Source: an uncultured beta proteobacterium (lineage in GTDB: Bacteria; Pseudomonadota; Gammaproteobacteria; Burkholderiales; Burkholderiaceae_C). Taken from it: 64,000 nucleotides of DNA. Location of the stretch: the NCBI GenBank assembly GCA_903951445.1, contig CAJBBZ010000132.1, forward strand, positions 1 through 64,000, in the 5' to 3' direction. Below are positions 9,563-19,884 of the stretch, piece after piece. Position 1 is the stretch's first letter; each line of letters starts with the position of its first letter. Below the pieces are notes generated by a model. That model searched no databases and was not told the DNA's origin. It saw nothing but the letters and a program-made list of their open reading frames with translations. The position numbers and the translations under genes are program-made.

Positions 9563-11062
9563 TTACGTGTCCAAGAACTCCATGGGCCAACCCGTCTTTT
9601 GCCAGGCCAGCGCTTCTTCACGTAGTAAATAGGCCGACTGGGGAAACTCTTCGGCCCAGCCGGGGTCGCAACGCACTTTCACCACGCCCTTGCTTTGGGT
9701 GACTTGCACGCAGTCCGGTCGCGGGTCGCGCCGGGCGTGGCACAAAATTACGGCAATTCGCAGCGCCATTAATTGCGCCCGCAAGTCGTCTAATACTAAA
9801 TCCGCTTCGATTTTTCGCAATTTGCCACGATGGCCTAGCACCAGCAGGCTCAGCCGCTGTAGTTCATCCAAAGAAAAACCCATAGCGTCGGCGTTTTGCA
9901 AAATATAAGCGCCGTGCTTGTGGTAATCGCTGTGTGAAATATGGCTGCCGATCTCATGCAATTCGGCAGCCCAGCGCAGCTTGCGCATGCTGCGGTTGGA
10001 CTCGTCGCTAGGGTCCGGTGCCTGGTCGCCCAAAATTTGAGCCAGCAAATGGGTAGCCCATTTGCCGACGCGGCTGCCATGGGCGCGATCCACATTAAAT
10101 TTATTGGCCAAGCGCTCGACCGTCTTGCTACGCAGGTCACTCGCGCTTTCGCGCGAACCTTGCATTTGGCATAAAAGACCGTGGCGCAATCCGCCGGAAG
10201 TGGGGCTCAGGCTTTCAATGCCCAGCAAGTTGAATAAAGCGCGTGTAACCGACAAACCACCGGCGATGATGGCCTTGCGGTCTTCGCGCAGGCCGGCTAT
10301 TTTGGTGCCTTCAGACTGACCGGTTTCTATGAGCACTTCTTTAAGCCAGTCCAAGCCTTCGGTAGTGACAACGCCATCGGTCCAGCCACCGGCTGCCAAG
10401 GCTTCACTCACCGCGCTGACCGTGCCCGCCGAGCCGTAGGCGATGTCCCAATTGCCGGGGTGGTAGGCTTGTAATGCGCCATCCAAGACCGCTTTGGCTG
10501 CGATTTCGGCCGTTTCAAATGATTTGCGCCGCCACACGCCGTCGGGAAAATAGCGGGTGGACCAGGCAATACTGCCGACGCGAAAGGACTCCATCACCCG
10601 TGGTTGTTGGTTCTGACCCAGGATCAGTTCGGTGGACCGTCCGCCAATGTCCACCACTAGACGCCGCTCGTCGGACGGCGGCAGTAGGTTTGACACGCCT
10701 TTATAGATGAGTCGGGCTTCTTCCCGGCCTGAGATGACGTCTATGGGGAAGCCCAATACCTTGACGGCTCGGGCCAAAAATACATCGCGATTGCGCGCTT
10801 CACGTAACGTTTGGGTAGCTACGGCGCGCACCTGCGAGGCTTTGAATCCGGCTAGGCGTTCGCCAAAACGGGCTAAACAATCCCAGCCGCCTTGCATGGC
10901 TGAAGCGGTGAGGTTGCGCTCGCTGTCCATGCCTGCGCCTTGGCGGATGGATTCTTTCAGGTACTCCGTACGCTCAAATGCGCCGTGGGAGATGACACCA
11001 ATTTCCAGGCGGAAACTGTTGGAGCCCAGGTCGATGGCGGCCAGGCGGGTGGGAGAGGACAT
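9563..11062 (-). CDS. ppx: Exopolyphosphatase / Ppx-GppA family
   Basis: AAIDLGSNSFRLEIG, VVDIGGRSTELILG and GSAGTVSAV; ORF can extend to a GTG at 11089. Confidence 0.95.
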   Translation of the reverse strand: MSSPTRLAAIDLGSNSFRLEIGVISHGAFERTEYLKESIRQGAGMDSERNLTASAMQGGWDCLARFGERLAGFKASQVRAVATQTLREARNRDVFLARAVKVLGFPIDVISGREEARLIYKGVSNLLPPSDERRLVVDIGGRSTELILGQNQQPRVMESFRVGSIAWSTRYFPDGVWRRKSFETAEIAAKAVLDGALQAYHPGNWDIAYGSAGTVSAVSEALAAGGWTDGVVTTEGLDWLKEVLIETGQSEGTKIAGLREDRKAIIAGGLSVTRALFNLLGIESLSPTSGGLRHGLLCQMQGSRESASDLRSKTVERLANKFNVDRAHGSRVGKWATHLLAQILGDQAPDPSDESNRSMRKLRWAAELHEIGSHISHSDYHKHGAYILQNADAMGFSLDELQRLSLLVLGHRGKLRKIEADLVLDDLRAQLMALRIAVILCHARRDPRPDCVQVTQSKGVVKVRCDPGWAEEFPQSAYLLREEALAWQKTGWPMEFLDT

Positions 11063-11204
11063 GGGAAATTGTAAAAAAAGCGAATCCACTCAAGGATAGC
11101 AGCACCTTGGATGCACGAGGGCTACCCGCAAGGGAGTAGCGTCTGAGGACTTGCCTGGACCAAACTTGCGTCGCTAAGCGGACCGGTCTGGCGGGACTAG
11201 AGGC

Positions 11205-11231
11205 GGTGGGGCGGCCGAGGCGGCCACCCCT
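11205..11231 (-). terminator. Hairpin GGGGTGGCC..GGCCGCCCC downstream of the fasciclin gene
   Basis: ~9-bp stem with one mismatch; no strong T tract. Confidence 0.4.
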
Positions 11232-11243
11232 CTGCATGTTGTC

Positions 11244-11744
11244 TTATTTTTTCGGCGGGGTCAGCACGGTATCGATGATGTGGATGACACCGTTGCTGGC
11301 CATGACGTCGGCCTTGATGACGAATCCGTTTTCAACGGTCACAAAGTCACCCGACTTTGCAAGTGCCAAAGCGTCGCCGTTGACTGCCTTGGCGTTGCTG
11401 TTTTTTACATCTTTAGATACCACTGCACCCGAGACAGTGTGGAACAGCAAGATGTCTTTGACTGCTGCAGGGTTCTTGCTCAGGCTTTCCAATGTTCCGG
11501 CTTTGAGGGCCTTGAAGGCAGCGTCACTGGGTGCAAATACGGTGAATGGACCGGGGCCTTGCAGTGTCTCGGTCAAGCCAGCGGCTTTCACGAGGCCATT
11601 AAGGGTGCTCAATTCGGGCGTCTTTGCGATCGTTTCTGCCAGGCTGACGGGTTTCTGCAGGCTCGCGCAAGCGCTAACCAAAGTAATAGCTGCGCATGCC
11701 AGCGCGGCGCGGCGCGCCAAGCGCACAGTGAGTAAGTAAGACAT
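11244..11744 (-). CDS. Fasciclin (FAS1)-domain lipoprotein
   Basis: Lipobox LVSAC; FAS1 motifs FTVFAPSDAAFKAL, LLFHTVSG, NGVIHIIDTVLTPP. Confidence 0.92.
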   Translation of the reverse strand: MSYLLTVRLARRAALACAAITLVSACASLQKPVSLAETIAKTPELSTLNGLVKAAGLTETLQGPGPFTVFAPSDAAFKALKAGTLESLSKNPAAVKDILLFHTVSGAVVSKDVKNSNAKAVNGDALALAKSGDFVTVENGFVIKADVMASNGVIHIIDTVLTPPKK

Positions 11745-11780
11745 AAATTACCTCCGGTTAAAAGTTTGAGGATAAGAATA

Positions 11781-11802
11781 AATAATGTCAATTTAATGAC
11801 AA
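11781..11802 (-). promoter_or_regulatory. Candidate Pho box for the fasciclin gene (TTGTCATTAAA / TTGACATTATT on minus strand)
   Basis: Two 11-mers with TTGTCAT/TTGACAT cores, 37 bp upstream of the fasciclin ATG; divergent from the pstS box. Confidence 0.45.
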
Positions 11803-11857
11803 AATGCCTCGGCATTGACGTACAGAGTACGGAATTTTGCAGGGGGAAAGCGTTCTT

Positions 11858-11879
11858 TTGTCATTCTTCTGTCATATTT
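11858..11879 (+). promoter_or_regulatory. Pho box upstream of pstS (TTGTCATTCTT / CTGTCATATTT)
   Basis: Close match to tandem 11-mer PhoB consensus CTGTCATANANCTGTCAY, 46 bp upstream of the pstS ATG. Confidence 0.88.
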
Positions 11880-11925
11880 GATACTTAGAGTCTGCCGCAT
11901 CCCCCAACCATCAAAAAGGTGTTCC

Positions 11926-12966
11926 ATGCAGATCGTTTCTACCCGTTCCCTTCTCGCGCTGGCCTCGGCATGCGCTTTCATTGCCACGGGCGTTCAGGCC
12001 CAGGAAATCACCGGTGCCGGAGCCTCGTTTCCAGCACCCCTGTACGCCAAGTGGGCGTCCGATTACAACAAACAGACTGGCGTTAAAGTGAACTACCAGT
12101 CGGTCGGTTCGGGCGGTGGTATCAAGCAAATCGACTCCAAGACCGTCGATTTCGGCGCTACCGATATGCCTTTGACCGATGAGGTTCTGAAAACCAAGGG
12201 ACAAATGCAATTCCCCACCGTGATCGGTGGTGTGGTGCCCATCCTCAATGTTGCAGGTATCGCGCCCGGACAGTTGAAGCTGACAGGCCCATTGCTGGCG
12301 GATATTTACTTGGGCAAAGTGGCGCGTTGGAATGATCCGGCGATCAAGGCCATCAATCCTGGTGTGAATTTGCCCGACACCGCGATCGCCCAAGTGCGTC
12401 GTGCCGACGGTTCGGGTACTACCTTTATCTTTACCAATTACCTCAGCAAGGTCAGCCCCGATTGGAAAGCCAAGGTTGGCGAGGGCACCGCAGTGAACTG
12501 GCCCGTCGGTGCTGGTGGTAAGGGTAATGAGGGTGTTGCCGCTTTCGTGGCTCGCTTGCCCAATTCCCTGGGCTATGTGGAGTACTCCTACGTAAAGCAA
12601 AACAAATTGAACTATGCCTTGGTGCAAAACGCTGCTGGCAATTTTGTGAAGCCTGAAGACGACACCTTCAAAGCTGCTGCGGCGGGCGCCGATTGGGCTA
12701 AGTCTTTTTATCAAATCTTGACCAACCAGCCTGGCAAGGATTCTTGGCCTCTGAGCGGCGCTACCTTTATCTTGATGCACACTAACCAAGAAAAGCCCTC
12801 GAACGGCAGCGAGACATTGAAGTTTTTCAATTGGGCTTACGCCAATGGAGAAAAAGCAGCCACTGATCTGGACTATGTGCCGATGCCTACAGCGGCGGTA
12901 GCGGCCATCCATAAGGCCTGGGGCGAGATCAAAGACACCTCTGGAAAAGTCATTTCCTACAAATAA
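11926..12966 (+). CDS. pstS: Phosphate ABC transporter substrate-binding protein
   Basis: Signal peptide then ITGAGASFPAPLYAKWASDY, GSGGGIKQI, RADGSGTTFIFTNYLS. Confidence 0.97.
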   Translation: MQIVSTRSLLALASACAFIATGVQAQEITGAGASFPAPLYAKWASDYNKQTGVKVNYQSVGSGGGIKQIDSKTVDFGATDMPLTDEVLKTKGQMQFPTVIGGVVPILNVAGIAPGQLKLTGPLLADIYLGKVARWNDPAIKAINPGVNLPDTAIAQVRRADGSGTTFIFTNYLSKVSPDWKAKVGEGTAVNWPVGAGGKGNEGVAAFVARLPNSLGYVEYSYVKQNKLNYALVQNAAGNFVKPEDDTFKAAAAGADWAKSFYQILTNQPGKDSWPLSGATFILMHTNQEKPSNGSETLKFFNWAYANGEKAATDLDYVPMPTAAVAAIHKAWGEIKDTSGKVISYK

Positions 12967-13065
12967 TTGGCATCGCTTGCCGTGTCTTTACCGGGTCAAG
13001 CGCAGGGATGCCGTTTTGCGGACAGCGCTTGCCCGGATGTATAAATCAGAACGCTAGGGCATTTT

Positions 13066-14031
13066 ATGAACCAAACTACCAGCCCCAAGCGGGCGCTGAG
13101 CGGTCCGCTTGCCGATCAAGTTTTCGGCGTACTGGCAAAAGCCGCAGCCTTGCTGACGATGGGATTGTTGGCGGCCATCCTGCTGTCCTTGGCTATCAGT
13201 GCTTGGCCTGCTATTCACAAGTACGGCTTTTCCTTTCTGACGAGCACCGTGTGGGACCCGGTCCAAGAGGATTTTGGTGGCTTGGTGATGATTTACGGCA
13301 CCGTGGCGACCTCCTTGATTGCTTTGCTGATTGCGGTGCCGGTGAGTTTTGGGATTGCGCTTTTCTTGACGGAGTTATCGCCGGCATGGCTTAAGCGTCC
13401 TTTGGGAACTGCTATCGAGTTATTGGCGGCGGTCCCTTCCATCGTATACGGCATGTGGGGCTTGTTAGTGTTTGGTCCCGTTCTGGCGACCTACGTTCAA
13501 ATCCCGCTGCAAAGCGCGTTCAATGGCGTGCCCTATCTGGGTGCGTTCGTGTCCGGGCCGCCTGTTGGAATTGGCATTCTTTCGGCAGGCATTATTTTGG
13601 CCATCATGATCATCCCGTTTATTTCGGCGGTGATGCGCGACGTGTTTGAAGTCACGCCGCCACTGCTCAAAGAGTCTGCTTATGGTTTGGGTGCGACCAC
13701 TTGGGAGGTGGTATCCCGAGTGGTATTGCCCTACACAAAAACAGGCGTCATCGGCGGCATTATGTTGGGTCTGGGGCGCGCTATTGGCGAGACCATGGCG
13801 GTTACCTTTGTGATTGGTAACTTCAACCAACTTGACTCGCTCAGCCTGTTCCAAGCTGCAAACAGCATTACTTCGGCACTGGCCAACGAGTTTGCTGAAG
13901 CGGGCGAAGGCCTGCACCAAGCTGCATTGATGTACCTGGGCCTGGTTTTGTTTTTTATTACTTTTGTAATCTTGTCGCTGTCCAAGATCTTGCTGGCACA
14001 GTTGCGTAAAGGCGAGGGGACCAAAACATGA
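13066..14031 (+). CDS. pstC: Phosphate ABC transporter permease PstC
   Basis: Permease family and operon position; [24 protein letters not shown]. Confidence 0.96.
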   Translation: MNQTTSPKRALSGPLADQVFGVLAKAAALLTMGLLAAILLSLAISAWPAIHKYGFSFLTSTVWDPVQEDFGGLVMIYGTVATSLIALLIAVPVSFGIALFLTELSPAWLKRPLGTAIELLAAVPSIVYGMWGLLVFGPVLATYVQIPLQSAFNGVPYLGAFVSGPPVGIGILSAGIILAIMIIPFISAVMRDVFEVTPPLLKESAYGLGATTWEVVSRVVLPYTKTGVIGGIMLGLGRAIGETMAVTFVIGNFNQLDSLSLFQAANSITSALANEFAEAGEGLHQAALMYLGLVLFFITFVILSLSKILLAQLRKGEGTKT

Positions 14032-14891
14032 GCACGAACTCTGCATTGGAGGCCCGCCAGGCGCGGTTCGCCAGCCGCAAACGCGTCAATTTGCTGGCCA
14101 TCGCTTTAGCCATGTCGGCTATGGTATTTGGACTTTTCTGGCTATTTTGGATCTTGTTTGAAACCGTCCGCTTGGGCATTGACGGCTTGACTTTTGCCAC
14201 CTTGACGCAGATGACGCCGCCACCCAATGAAGAGGGCGGTTTGGCTAATGCGATCTACGGTTCCTTTGTGATGGTCACCTTGGCAACCTGCCTGGGGGCG
14301 CCCATTGGGATCATGGCGGGCATTTACTTGGCCGAGTTTGATTCCAAAGGTTGGCTGGCCGAGACCACGCGCTTTGTCAACGACATTTTGCTGTCTGCGC
14401 CTTCCATCGTGATCGGCCTTTTTGTCTATTCGGTGGTGGTGTCCAGCTTTAGGTCATTTTCGGGTTTTGCCGGGGTGGTGGCGCTGGCGCTGATCGTTAT
14501 TCCTGTGGTCATTCGTACTACCGAAGATATGCTGCGACTGGTACCCGCTGGTCTGCGGGAGGCCGCTTATGCCTTGGGCGCGCCCAAATGGAAAGTGATT
14601 GGCAGTATCACCATGAAGGCGGCGCGCTCGGGGGTAATTACCGGCGTGCTGCTGGCGGTAGCAAGGATCGCGGGGGAAACGGCCCCCTTGTTGTTCACCG
14701 CTTTAAGCAACCAATTCTGGACTTCCAGCTTGAGTGAGCCGATGGCCAGCCTTCCGGTCACTATCTTTAAGTTTGCTATGAGTCCTTATGAAAATTGGCA
14801 AAAGCTGGCATGGGCAGGCGTCTTCCTGATCACCCTGGCGGTGCTCGGCCTCAACATAGTTGCGCGCGTGTTGACGCGCCAAAAAACCTAA
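14028..14891 (+). CDS. pstA: Phosphate ABC transporter permease PstA
   Basis: [27 protein letters not shown]; 4-bp overlap with pstC. Confidence 0.96.
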   Translation: MSTNSALEARQARFASRKRVNLLAIALAMSAMVFGLFWLFWILFETVRLGIDGLTFATLTQMTPPPNEEGGLANAIYGSFVMVTLATCLGAPIGIMAGIYLAEFDSKGWLAETTRFVNDILLSAPSIVIGLFVYSVVVSSFRSFSGFAGVVALALIVIPVVIRTTEDMLRLVPAGLREAAYALGAPKWKVIGSITMKAARSGVITGVLLAVARIAGETAPLLFTALSNQFWTSSLSEPMASLPVTIFKFAMSPYENWQKLAWAGVFLITLAVLGLNIVARVLTRQKT

Positions 14892-14912
14892 CTTTTCGGG
14901 AGCACAATTACC

Positions 14913-15692
14913 ATGCAAAACACAGACACTAGCGTTGCGCGCACCAAGATAGCGATTAAAGACTTAAATTTTTATTATGGAAAATTCAAGGCATTGAAAG
15001 ATATCAATTTGAATATCCCAGAGGGACGTGTGACCGCCTTCATTGGCCCTTCCGGCTGCGGTAAGTCCACGCTCTTGCGCGTACTCAATCGTATGTTTGA
15101 GTTGTATCCGGAGCAGCGCGCAGAGGGGCAGGTATTGCTTGATGGTGAAAACCTGCTCAAAAGCAAAGACGATGTGGCCTTACTTCGTGCGAAAGTGGGC
15201 ATGGTCTTTCAAAAACCCACACCGTTCCCTATGTCGATTTATGACAACGTGGCTTTTGGCGTGAAATTGTTCGAAAACCTGAGTACCAGCGATATGGAGG
15301 AGCGGGTCGAATGGGCCTTACGCAAGTCTGCATTGTGGACGGAGGTCAAGGACAAACTGCACCAAAATGGCTCTAGTCTGTCGGGCGGGCAGCAACAACG
15401 CCTTTGTATCGCGCGTGGCATTGCAATTAAGCCTGAGGTACTGTTGCTCGATGAGCCATGTTCTGCGCTGGACCCCATATCCACAGCCAAGGTGGAAGAG
15501 CTGATTGTGGAACTGAAGGCTGATTACACTGTTGTTATCGTGACCCATAACATGCAGCAGGCAGCCCGTTGCAGCGATTACACGGCCTATATGTATTTGG
15601 GTGACTTGATCGAATTTGGTGATACCAATCAGATGTTTTTCAAGCCACAGCGAAAAGAGACAGAGGACTATATAACCGGTCGTTTCGGATAA
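14913..15692 (+). CDS. pstB: Phosphate ABC transporter ATP-binding protein
   Basis: [42 protein letters not shown]. Confidence 0.98.
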   Translation: MQNTDTSVARTKIAIKDLNFYYGKFKALKDINLNIPEGRVTAFIGPSGCGKSTLLRVLNRMFELYPEQRAEGQVLLDGENLLKSKDDVALLRAKVGMVFQKPTPFPMSIYDNVAFGVKLFENLSTSDMEERVEWALRKSALWTEVKDKLHQNGSSLSGGQQQRLCIARGIAIKPEVLLLDEPCSALDPISTAKVEELIVELKADYTVVIVTHNMQQAARCSDYTAYMYLGDLIEFGDTNQMFFKPQRKETEDYITGRFG

Positions 15693-15749
15693 GCCGACGC
15701 CTGGTCCTGTTAACTAATTTTGTATCGATTTAACTCATGAGGAAATCCC

Positions 15750-16451
15750 ATGCCAGATAAACATCTCTCAACCCAATTTGACTCTGAATTGACCTCGGTG
15801 TCATCGCAGGTCATGGAAATGGGTGGACTGGTTGAATCCCAGATACTTGGCGCTATGAAGGCGCTTGCCCACTTCAGTTTGGAATCGGCCGATGAAGTCG
15901 CAGCAGCGGAGGCTCGCGTTAACGCGATGGAAATCGAGATTGATCGAGATTTGTCCTCGATCATTGCCCGGCGCCAACCTACCGCGCGCGACCTTCGCTT
16001 GCTGATTGCCATCTCCAAGACGACGGCTAACTTGGAGCGGGTGGGTGATGAGGCCGCCAAAATCGCGCGCATGGTCCGCTCCATCATTGAGGCCGGTGCG
16101 CCGCGCGCTTTGCCTACTCTGGAGTTACGTTACGCTGGAGAGCTGGCTTCAGGCTTGTTGAACAAGGCGCTAGATGCATTTGCCCGCTTGGATGTCAATG
16201 CTGCATTGAGCATTTTGAAAGAGGACGATGAAATCGACAGGGAGTTTGATGGCTTTGTTCGCATACTTATTACCTACATGATGGAAGACCCGCGTACGAT
16301 TTCAGCCAGTCTTGACCTCCTGTTCTTGGCCAAGGCGATCGAGCGAATTGGTGACCACGCGAAAAACATCGCGGAGTTCATCATTTATGTAGTCAAAGGC
16401 GAGGACGTGCGCCACAGCAGCATCGACCAGGTGGAGCAGGCCATCCAATGA
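15750..16451 (+). CDS. phoU: Phosphate signalling complex protein PhoU
   Basis: PhoU helical repeats, ERIGDHAKNIAEFIIY; operon position. Confidence 0.96.
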   Translation: MPDKHLSTQFDSELTSVSSQVMEMGGLVESQILGAMKALAHFSLESADEVAAAEARVNAMEIEIDRDLSSIIARRQPTARDLRLLIAISKTTANLERVGDEAAKIARMVRSIIEAGAPRALPTLELRYAGELASGLLNKALDAFARLDVNAALSILKEDDEIDREFDGFVRILITYMMEDPRTISASLDLLFLAKAIERIGDHAKNIAEFIIYVVKGEDVRHSSIDQVEQAIQ

Positions 16452-17179
16452 GGAATACGCCCACGGTGCTGCTAGTCGAGGATGAGCCCTCGATTGCCGA
16501 ACTCATCGCGGTCAATTTACGGCACAACGGTTTCCGCCCGATTTGGGCGATGGACAGCGTTAGTGCGCAACGGGAAATCGACGCGGCCCTGCCCGACTTG
16601 ATCTTGTTGGACTGGATGCTGCCCGGTGAGAGTGGTCTTTCTCTGGCCAAGCGCTGGCGCGGGAATGAGCGGACCCGTGCGGTGCCGCTGATTATGCTGA
16701 CGGCGCGTGGCGACGAGGCGGACCGGGTGGCGGGCTTAGATGCGGGCGCAGACGACTACATTGCCAAGCCTTTTTCCACCAAAGAATTGTTGGCCCGTGT
16801 ACGTGCGGTGTTGCGCCGCCGGGCGCCGCAGATCAAAGATGAAGCGATTTTGATTTCAGGCTTGCGGCTTGATTCGGCAACACACCGGGTGTCGTTCAAC
16901 GACCAGGCGATCAAGCTGGGACCCACTGAATTCAAGCTTTTGCAGTACCTCATGGGCCACGCCGAGCGCGTACATAGTCGTGGTCAATTGCTCGATAAGG
17001 TGTGGGGTGACCATGTTTATATCGAAGAGCGCACGGTGGATGTGCATGTGAAGCGCCTGCGGGAAGCCTTGGGTGATGCGTCCGCCATGGTTGAGACGGT
17101 GCGCGGTGCGGGTTATCGCTTGACGGCCAAACCACAGCTGCAAGCGCAGTCTGGCGACTTGGCCGGCCAAGCGGGCTAA
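16448..17179 (+). CDS. phoB: Phosphate regulon response regulator
   Basis: Receiver plus OmpR/PhoB winged helix; 4-bp overlap with phoU. Confidence 0.96.
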   Translation: MRNTPTVLLVEDEPSIAELIAVNLRHNGFRPIWAMDSVSAQREIDAALPDLILLDWMLPGESGLSLAKRWRGNERTRAVPLIMLTARGDEADRVAGLDAGADDYIAKPFSTKELLARVRAVLRRRAPQIKDEAILISGLRLDSATHRVSFNDQAIKLGPTEFKLLQYLMGHAERVHSRGQLLDKVWGDHVYIEERTVDVHVKRLREALGDASAMVETVRGAGYRLTAKPQLQAQSGDLAGQAG

Positions 17180-17195
17180 CTGCCTCCAGTTTTAC

Positions 17196-18566
17196 ATGCT
17201 AATTCGCCTGCTTAGTTTTGCCTTATTCCAAGGCCTTGGTGCCATATTAGCGGCTATTTTTATGCAGGTTTTTGCGCCATCCCACGGTGGCGTCGTAGTC
17301 TCTTCGCTTGTTGGCGCGTTGGGGGCTACGTATTTTTGGTTGTTGTGGGATTTGTCGCGCGGATTGCGCGTCATGCGCTGGTTGCGCAGCGAGGAGACCC
17401 GCGAGGTCGCTGTGGAATCTGGTTTATGGGGGGAGTTTTCCATCCGTATTCGTCGATTACTTCGCAACAACGAACGCGCTGTGCAGCAACGCGACGAGCG
17501 GCTACAGGAATTCTTAGCCGCTATGCAAGCTTCGCCCAATGGCGTGGTACTTCTGGATAGGGAATTCCGCATCGAATGGCTGAACGAGTCGGCGGAATTG
17601 CATTTTGGTTTGGATGCGCGGCGGGATTTGCTGCAACACTTTGCAAATTTAGTACGCGATCCTAGCTTTGCGGCCTATTTTTCTGCCAAAGACTTTGATA
17701 GAGATGTGCTCATGCCGGGCCGCGCTAGCTCGGCGTCCTTGCCAGTGCGCTTGTCGGTACATGTGCATCCCTATGGCGATGGACGCAGCCTGTTGCTATC
17801 GCGTGATGTCACCGCAGTGGAGCAGGCCGAAGCGATGCGTCGCGATTTTGTAGCCAATGTGTCGCACGAAATCCGTACTCCGCTAACCGTTCTGGGTGGC
17901 TTTGTGGAAACGCTGCAAACTCTGTCGCTCACTGACACCGAGCGCGCGCGCTATCTGGATTTAATGGCCCAACAGGCCTCGCGCATGCAGTCCCTTGTCA
18001 GCGACCTGCTAACGCTTTCACGCTTGGAGGGCAGTCCGCCACCTTCCGTTCATGAGTGGATCGATGTCGGCCTCCTGGTGGACCAATGCCGCCAAGAAGC
18101 AGGAGAGTTGGCCCGCTTATTGTGGGGCCAAACCCATAGCCTGATTTTCGAAATTCAGAGCGGTTTGTCGCTGGCGGGTTCGGCTGCCGAGTTACACAGT
18201 GCATTTTTCAATCTCATTGGCAATGCGGTGCGCTACACACCGGCGGGTAAGTCCATCCGAGTCATTGTCAGAGCGATGGACGACGGGGGCGCTCTCTTTG
18301 CCGTCTATGACCAGGGCATGGGTATTGCGCAAGAGCATATTCCGCGACTGACCGAGCGTTTTTACCGGGTCGATCGCAGCCGCTCCCGTGACACGGGCGG
18401 CACCGGCCTGGGGCTGGCTATCGTCAAGCACGTGGTGCAGCGCCATGGCGCCGAACTGTCGATTGCCAGCGTTCCAGGGGAGGGCTCCAACTTTCAGATC
18501 CTGTTCCCACCGCACCGGGTGCAATTCCTGCCTGAGCCAGCGCCCGCAGAAGCAATCGCCGCCTAA
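17196..18566 (+). CDS. phoR: Phosphate regulon sensor histidine kinase
   Basis: N-terminal TM helices, PAS, FVANVSHEIRTPLTVLGGFVETLQ H-box, HATPase with GGTGLGLAIVKHV. Confidence 0.96.
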   Translation: MLIRLLSFALFQGLGAILAAIFMQVFAPSHGGVVVSSLVGALGATYFWLLWDLSRGLRVMRWLRSEETREVAVESGLWGEFSIRIRRLLRNNERAVQQRDERLQEFLAAMQASPNGVVLLDREFRIEWLNESAELHFGLDARRDLLQHFANLVRDPSFAAYFSAKDFDRDVLMPGRASSASLPVRLSVHVHPYGDGRSLLLSRDVTAVEQAEAMRRDFVANVSHEIRTPLTVLGGFVETLQTLSLTDTERARYLDLMAQQASRMQSLVSDLLTLSRLEGSPPPSVHEWIDVGLLVDQCRQEAGELARLLWGQTHSLIFEIQSGLSLAGSAAELHSAFFNLIGNAVRYTPAGKSIRVIVRAMDDGGALFAVYDQGMGIAQEHIPRLTERFYRVDRSRSRDTGGTGLGLAIVKHVVQRHGAELSIASVPGEGSNFQILFPPHRVQFLPEPAPAEAIAA

Positions 18567-18658
18567 GGTGGCATCGCTACTGCCGCCGGTTTAGGCCTGA
18601 GGCGCGATGGGCCTTGGCGCCTTGATGTGTACTTGTGCAAGGCACAATAGCGCCCGCT

Positions 18659-19756
18659 ATGCCAGTGCTTGATTACTACCGCAAAGAATTGTCGTCCAGA
18701 GGGTTCCAAAGCGATCCGGCCCAATTGCGCGCGTTGCAGGCTTTGGATGTGTGCGCCAAGGAGTGGGCGGTTTACAAGGAAAAACGTGGCACTTCCTTCA
18801 AAAAGCTGATCCACCACCCCCCGATTCCACGGGGCGTGTACCTGTATGGTGGGGTCGGCAGGGGCAAGAGTTTCTTGATGGACTGTTTTTTTGAAGTCGT
18901 GCCACTGCAGCGCAAAGTCCGCTTGCATTTTCATGAATTCATGCGTGAAGTGCATCGCGAGCTGCATGATTTGCAGGGCACGGCCAACCCGCTGGACGTG
19001 CTAGGTGAACGCATCGCGCACCGCTACAAGTTGATTTGTTTTGACGAGTTTCATGTCGCAGACATTACCGACGCACTGATATTGCATCGCTTGCTCGTCG
19101 CCTTGCATACCCATGAAGTGGGCTTTGTCACCACCTCGAATTTCAAGCCCGATGATTTATACCCCGGCGGTATGCACCGAGACCGGATGCTGGGTGCAAT
19201 TGAGTTCTTGAACCAGCACATGCAGGTGATCAATGTGGACAACGGCGTGGACTATCGCCGCCTGGCCATGGGCGCTTTGGACCTTTACCATGTCCCCAAC
19301 GGGCCGGCTGCAGACGCGGCCATGGCCCAGGCCTTTGCGAAGCTTGCCGAAGCGCAGGACGGTGAGCGCGTATTGCGCATCGAGCAGCGTAGCATCGTGG
19401 CGCGTAAGCGTGCCGGTGGCGTAGTGTGGTTCGACTTCAAAGAACTGTGCGGCGGTCCGCGCTCTCAAAATGACTATCTGGAAATTGCCAGCCAGTTTCA
19501 CACCGTGCTCCTGAGCGATGTACCCAATATGCCGGTCAACCGCAATGCAGAAGCCAGGCGCTTTACCTGGTTGGTAGACGTGCTTTATGACCGGCATATC
19601 AAGCTGATTCTTTCCGCCGAAGTGCGGCCCGAGGCGCTGTATACCGAAGGCCCGCTGTCCCATGAGTTTCCGCGCACGGTATCGCGCCTCAATGAAATGC
19701 AAACCCCGCAGTTTTTGGACCTTGAACGCCGCAAAGTCGATACGGGCCTGACGTGA
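18659..19756 (+). CDS. zapE: Cell division protein ZapE / AFG1-like ATPase
   Basis: PRGVYLYGGVGRGKSFLMDCFF, FDEFHVADITDA. Confidence 0.93.
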   Translation: MPVLDYYRKELSSRGFQSDPAQLRALQALDVCAKEWAVYKEKRGTSFKKLIHHPPIPRGVYLYGGVGRGKSFLMDCFFEVVPLQRKVRLHFHEFMREVHRELHDLQGTANPLDVLGERIAHRYKLICFDEFHVADITDALILHRLLVALHTHEVGFVTTSNFKPDDLYPGGMHRDRMLGAIEFLNQHMQVINVDNGVDYRRLAMGALDLYHVPNGPAADAAMAQAFAKLAEAQDGERVLRIEQRSIVARKRAGGVVWFDFKELCGGPRSQNDYLEIASQFHTVLLSDVPNMPVNRNAEARRFTWLVDVLYDRHIKLILSAEVRPEALYTEGPLSHEFPRTVSRLNEMQTPQFLDLERRKVDTGLT

Positions 19757-19884
19757 AGGTTTCCGCGTTATTTTGGTTTGAGCGCATAGATAGGCGCATT
19801 TCAAGCATTTCTGCGCCTGGGAGTGCGGATTGATCGGATGCCCATGACATCCCAGCGGGTGGTACCAAATCGGAGCGTGCGCGC

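Noticed and set aside
11063-11090. Possible leaderless ppx promoter (TACAAT just before the ATG at 11062, upstream TTGAGT)
   Set aside because: Hexamer spacing is about 14 bp, and a GTG start upstream is equally possible; too weak without TSS data.
11911-12912. 333-aa minus-strand ORF opposite pstS
   Set aside because: Antisense to pstS, no domain, no RBS or promoter support.
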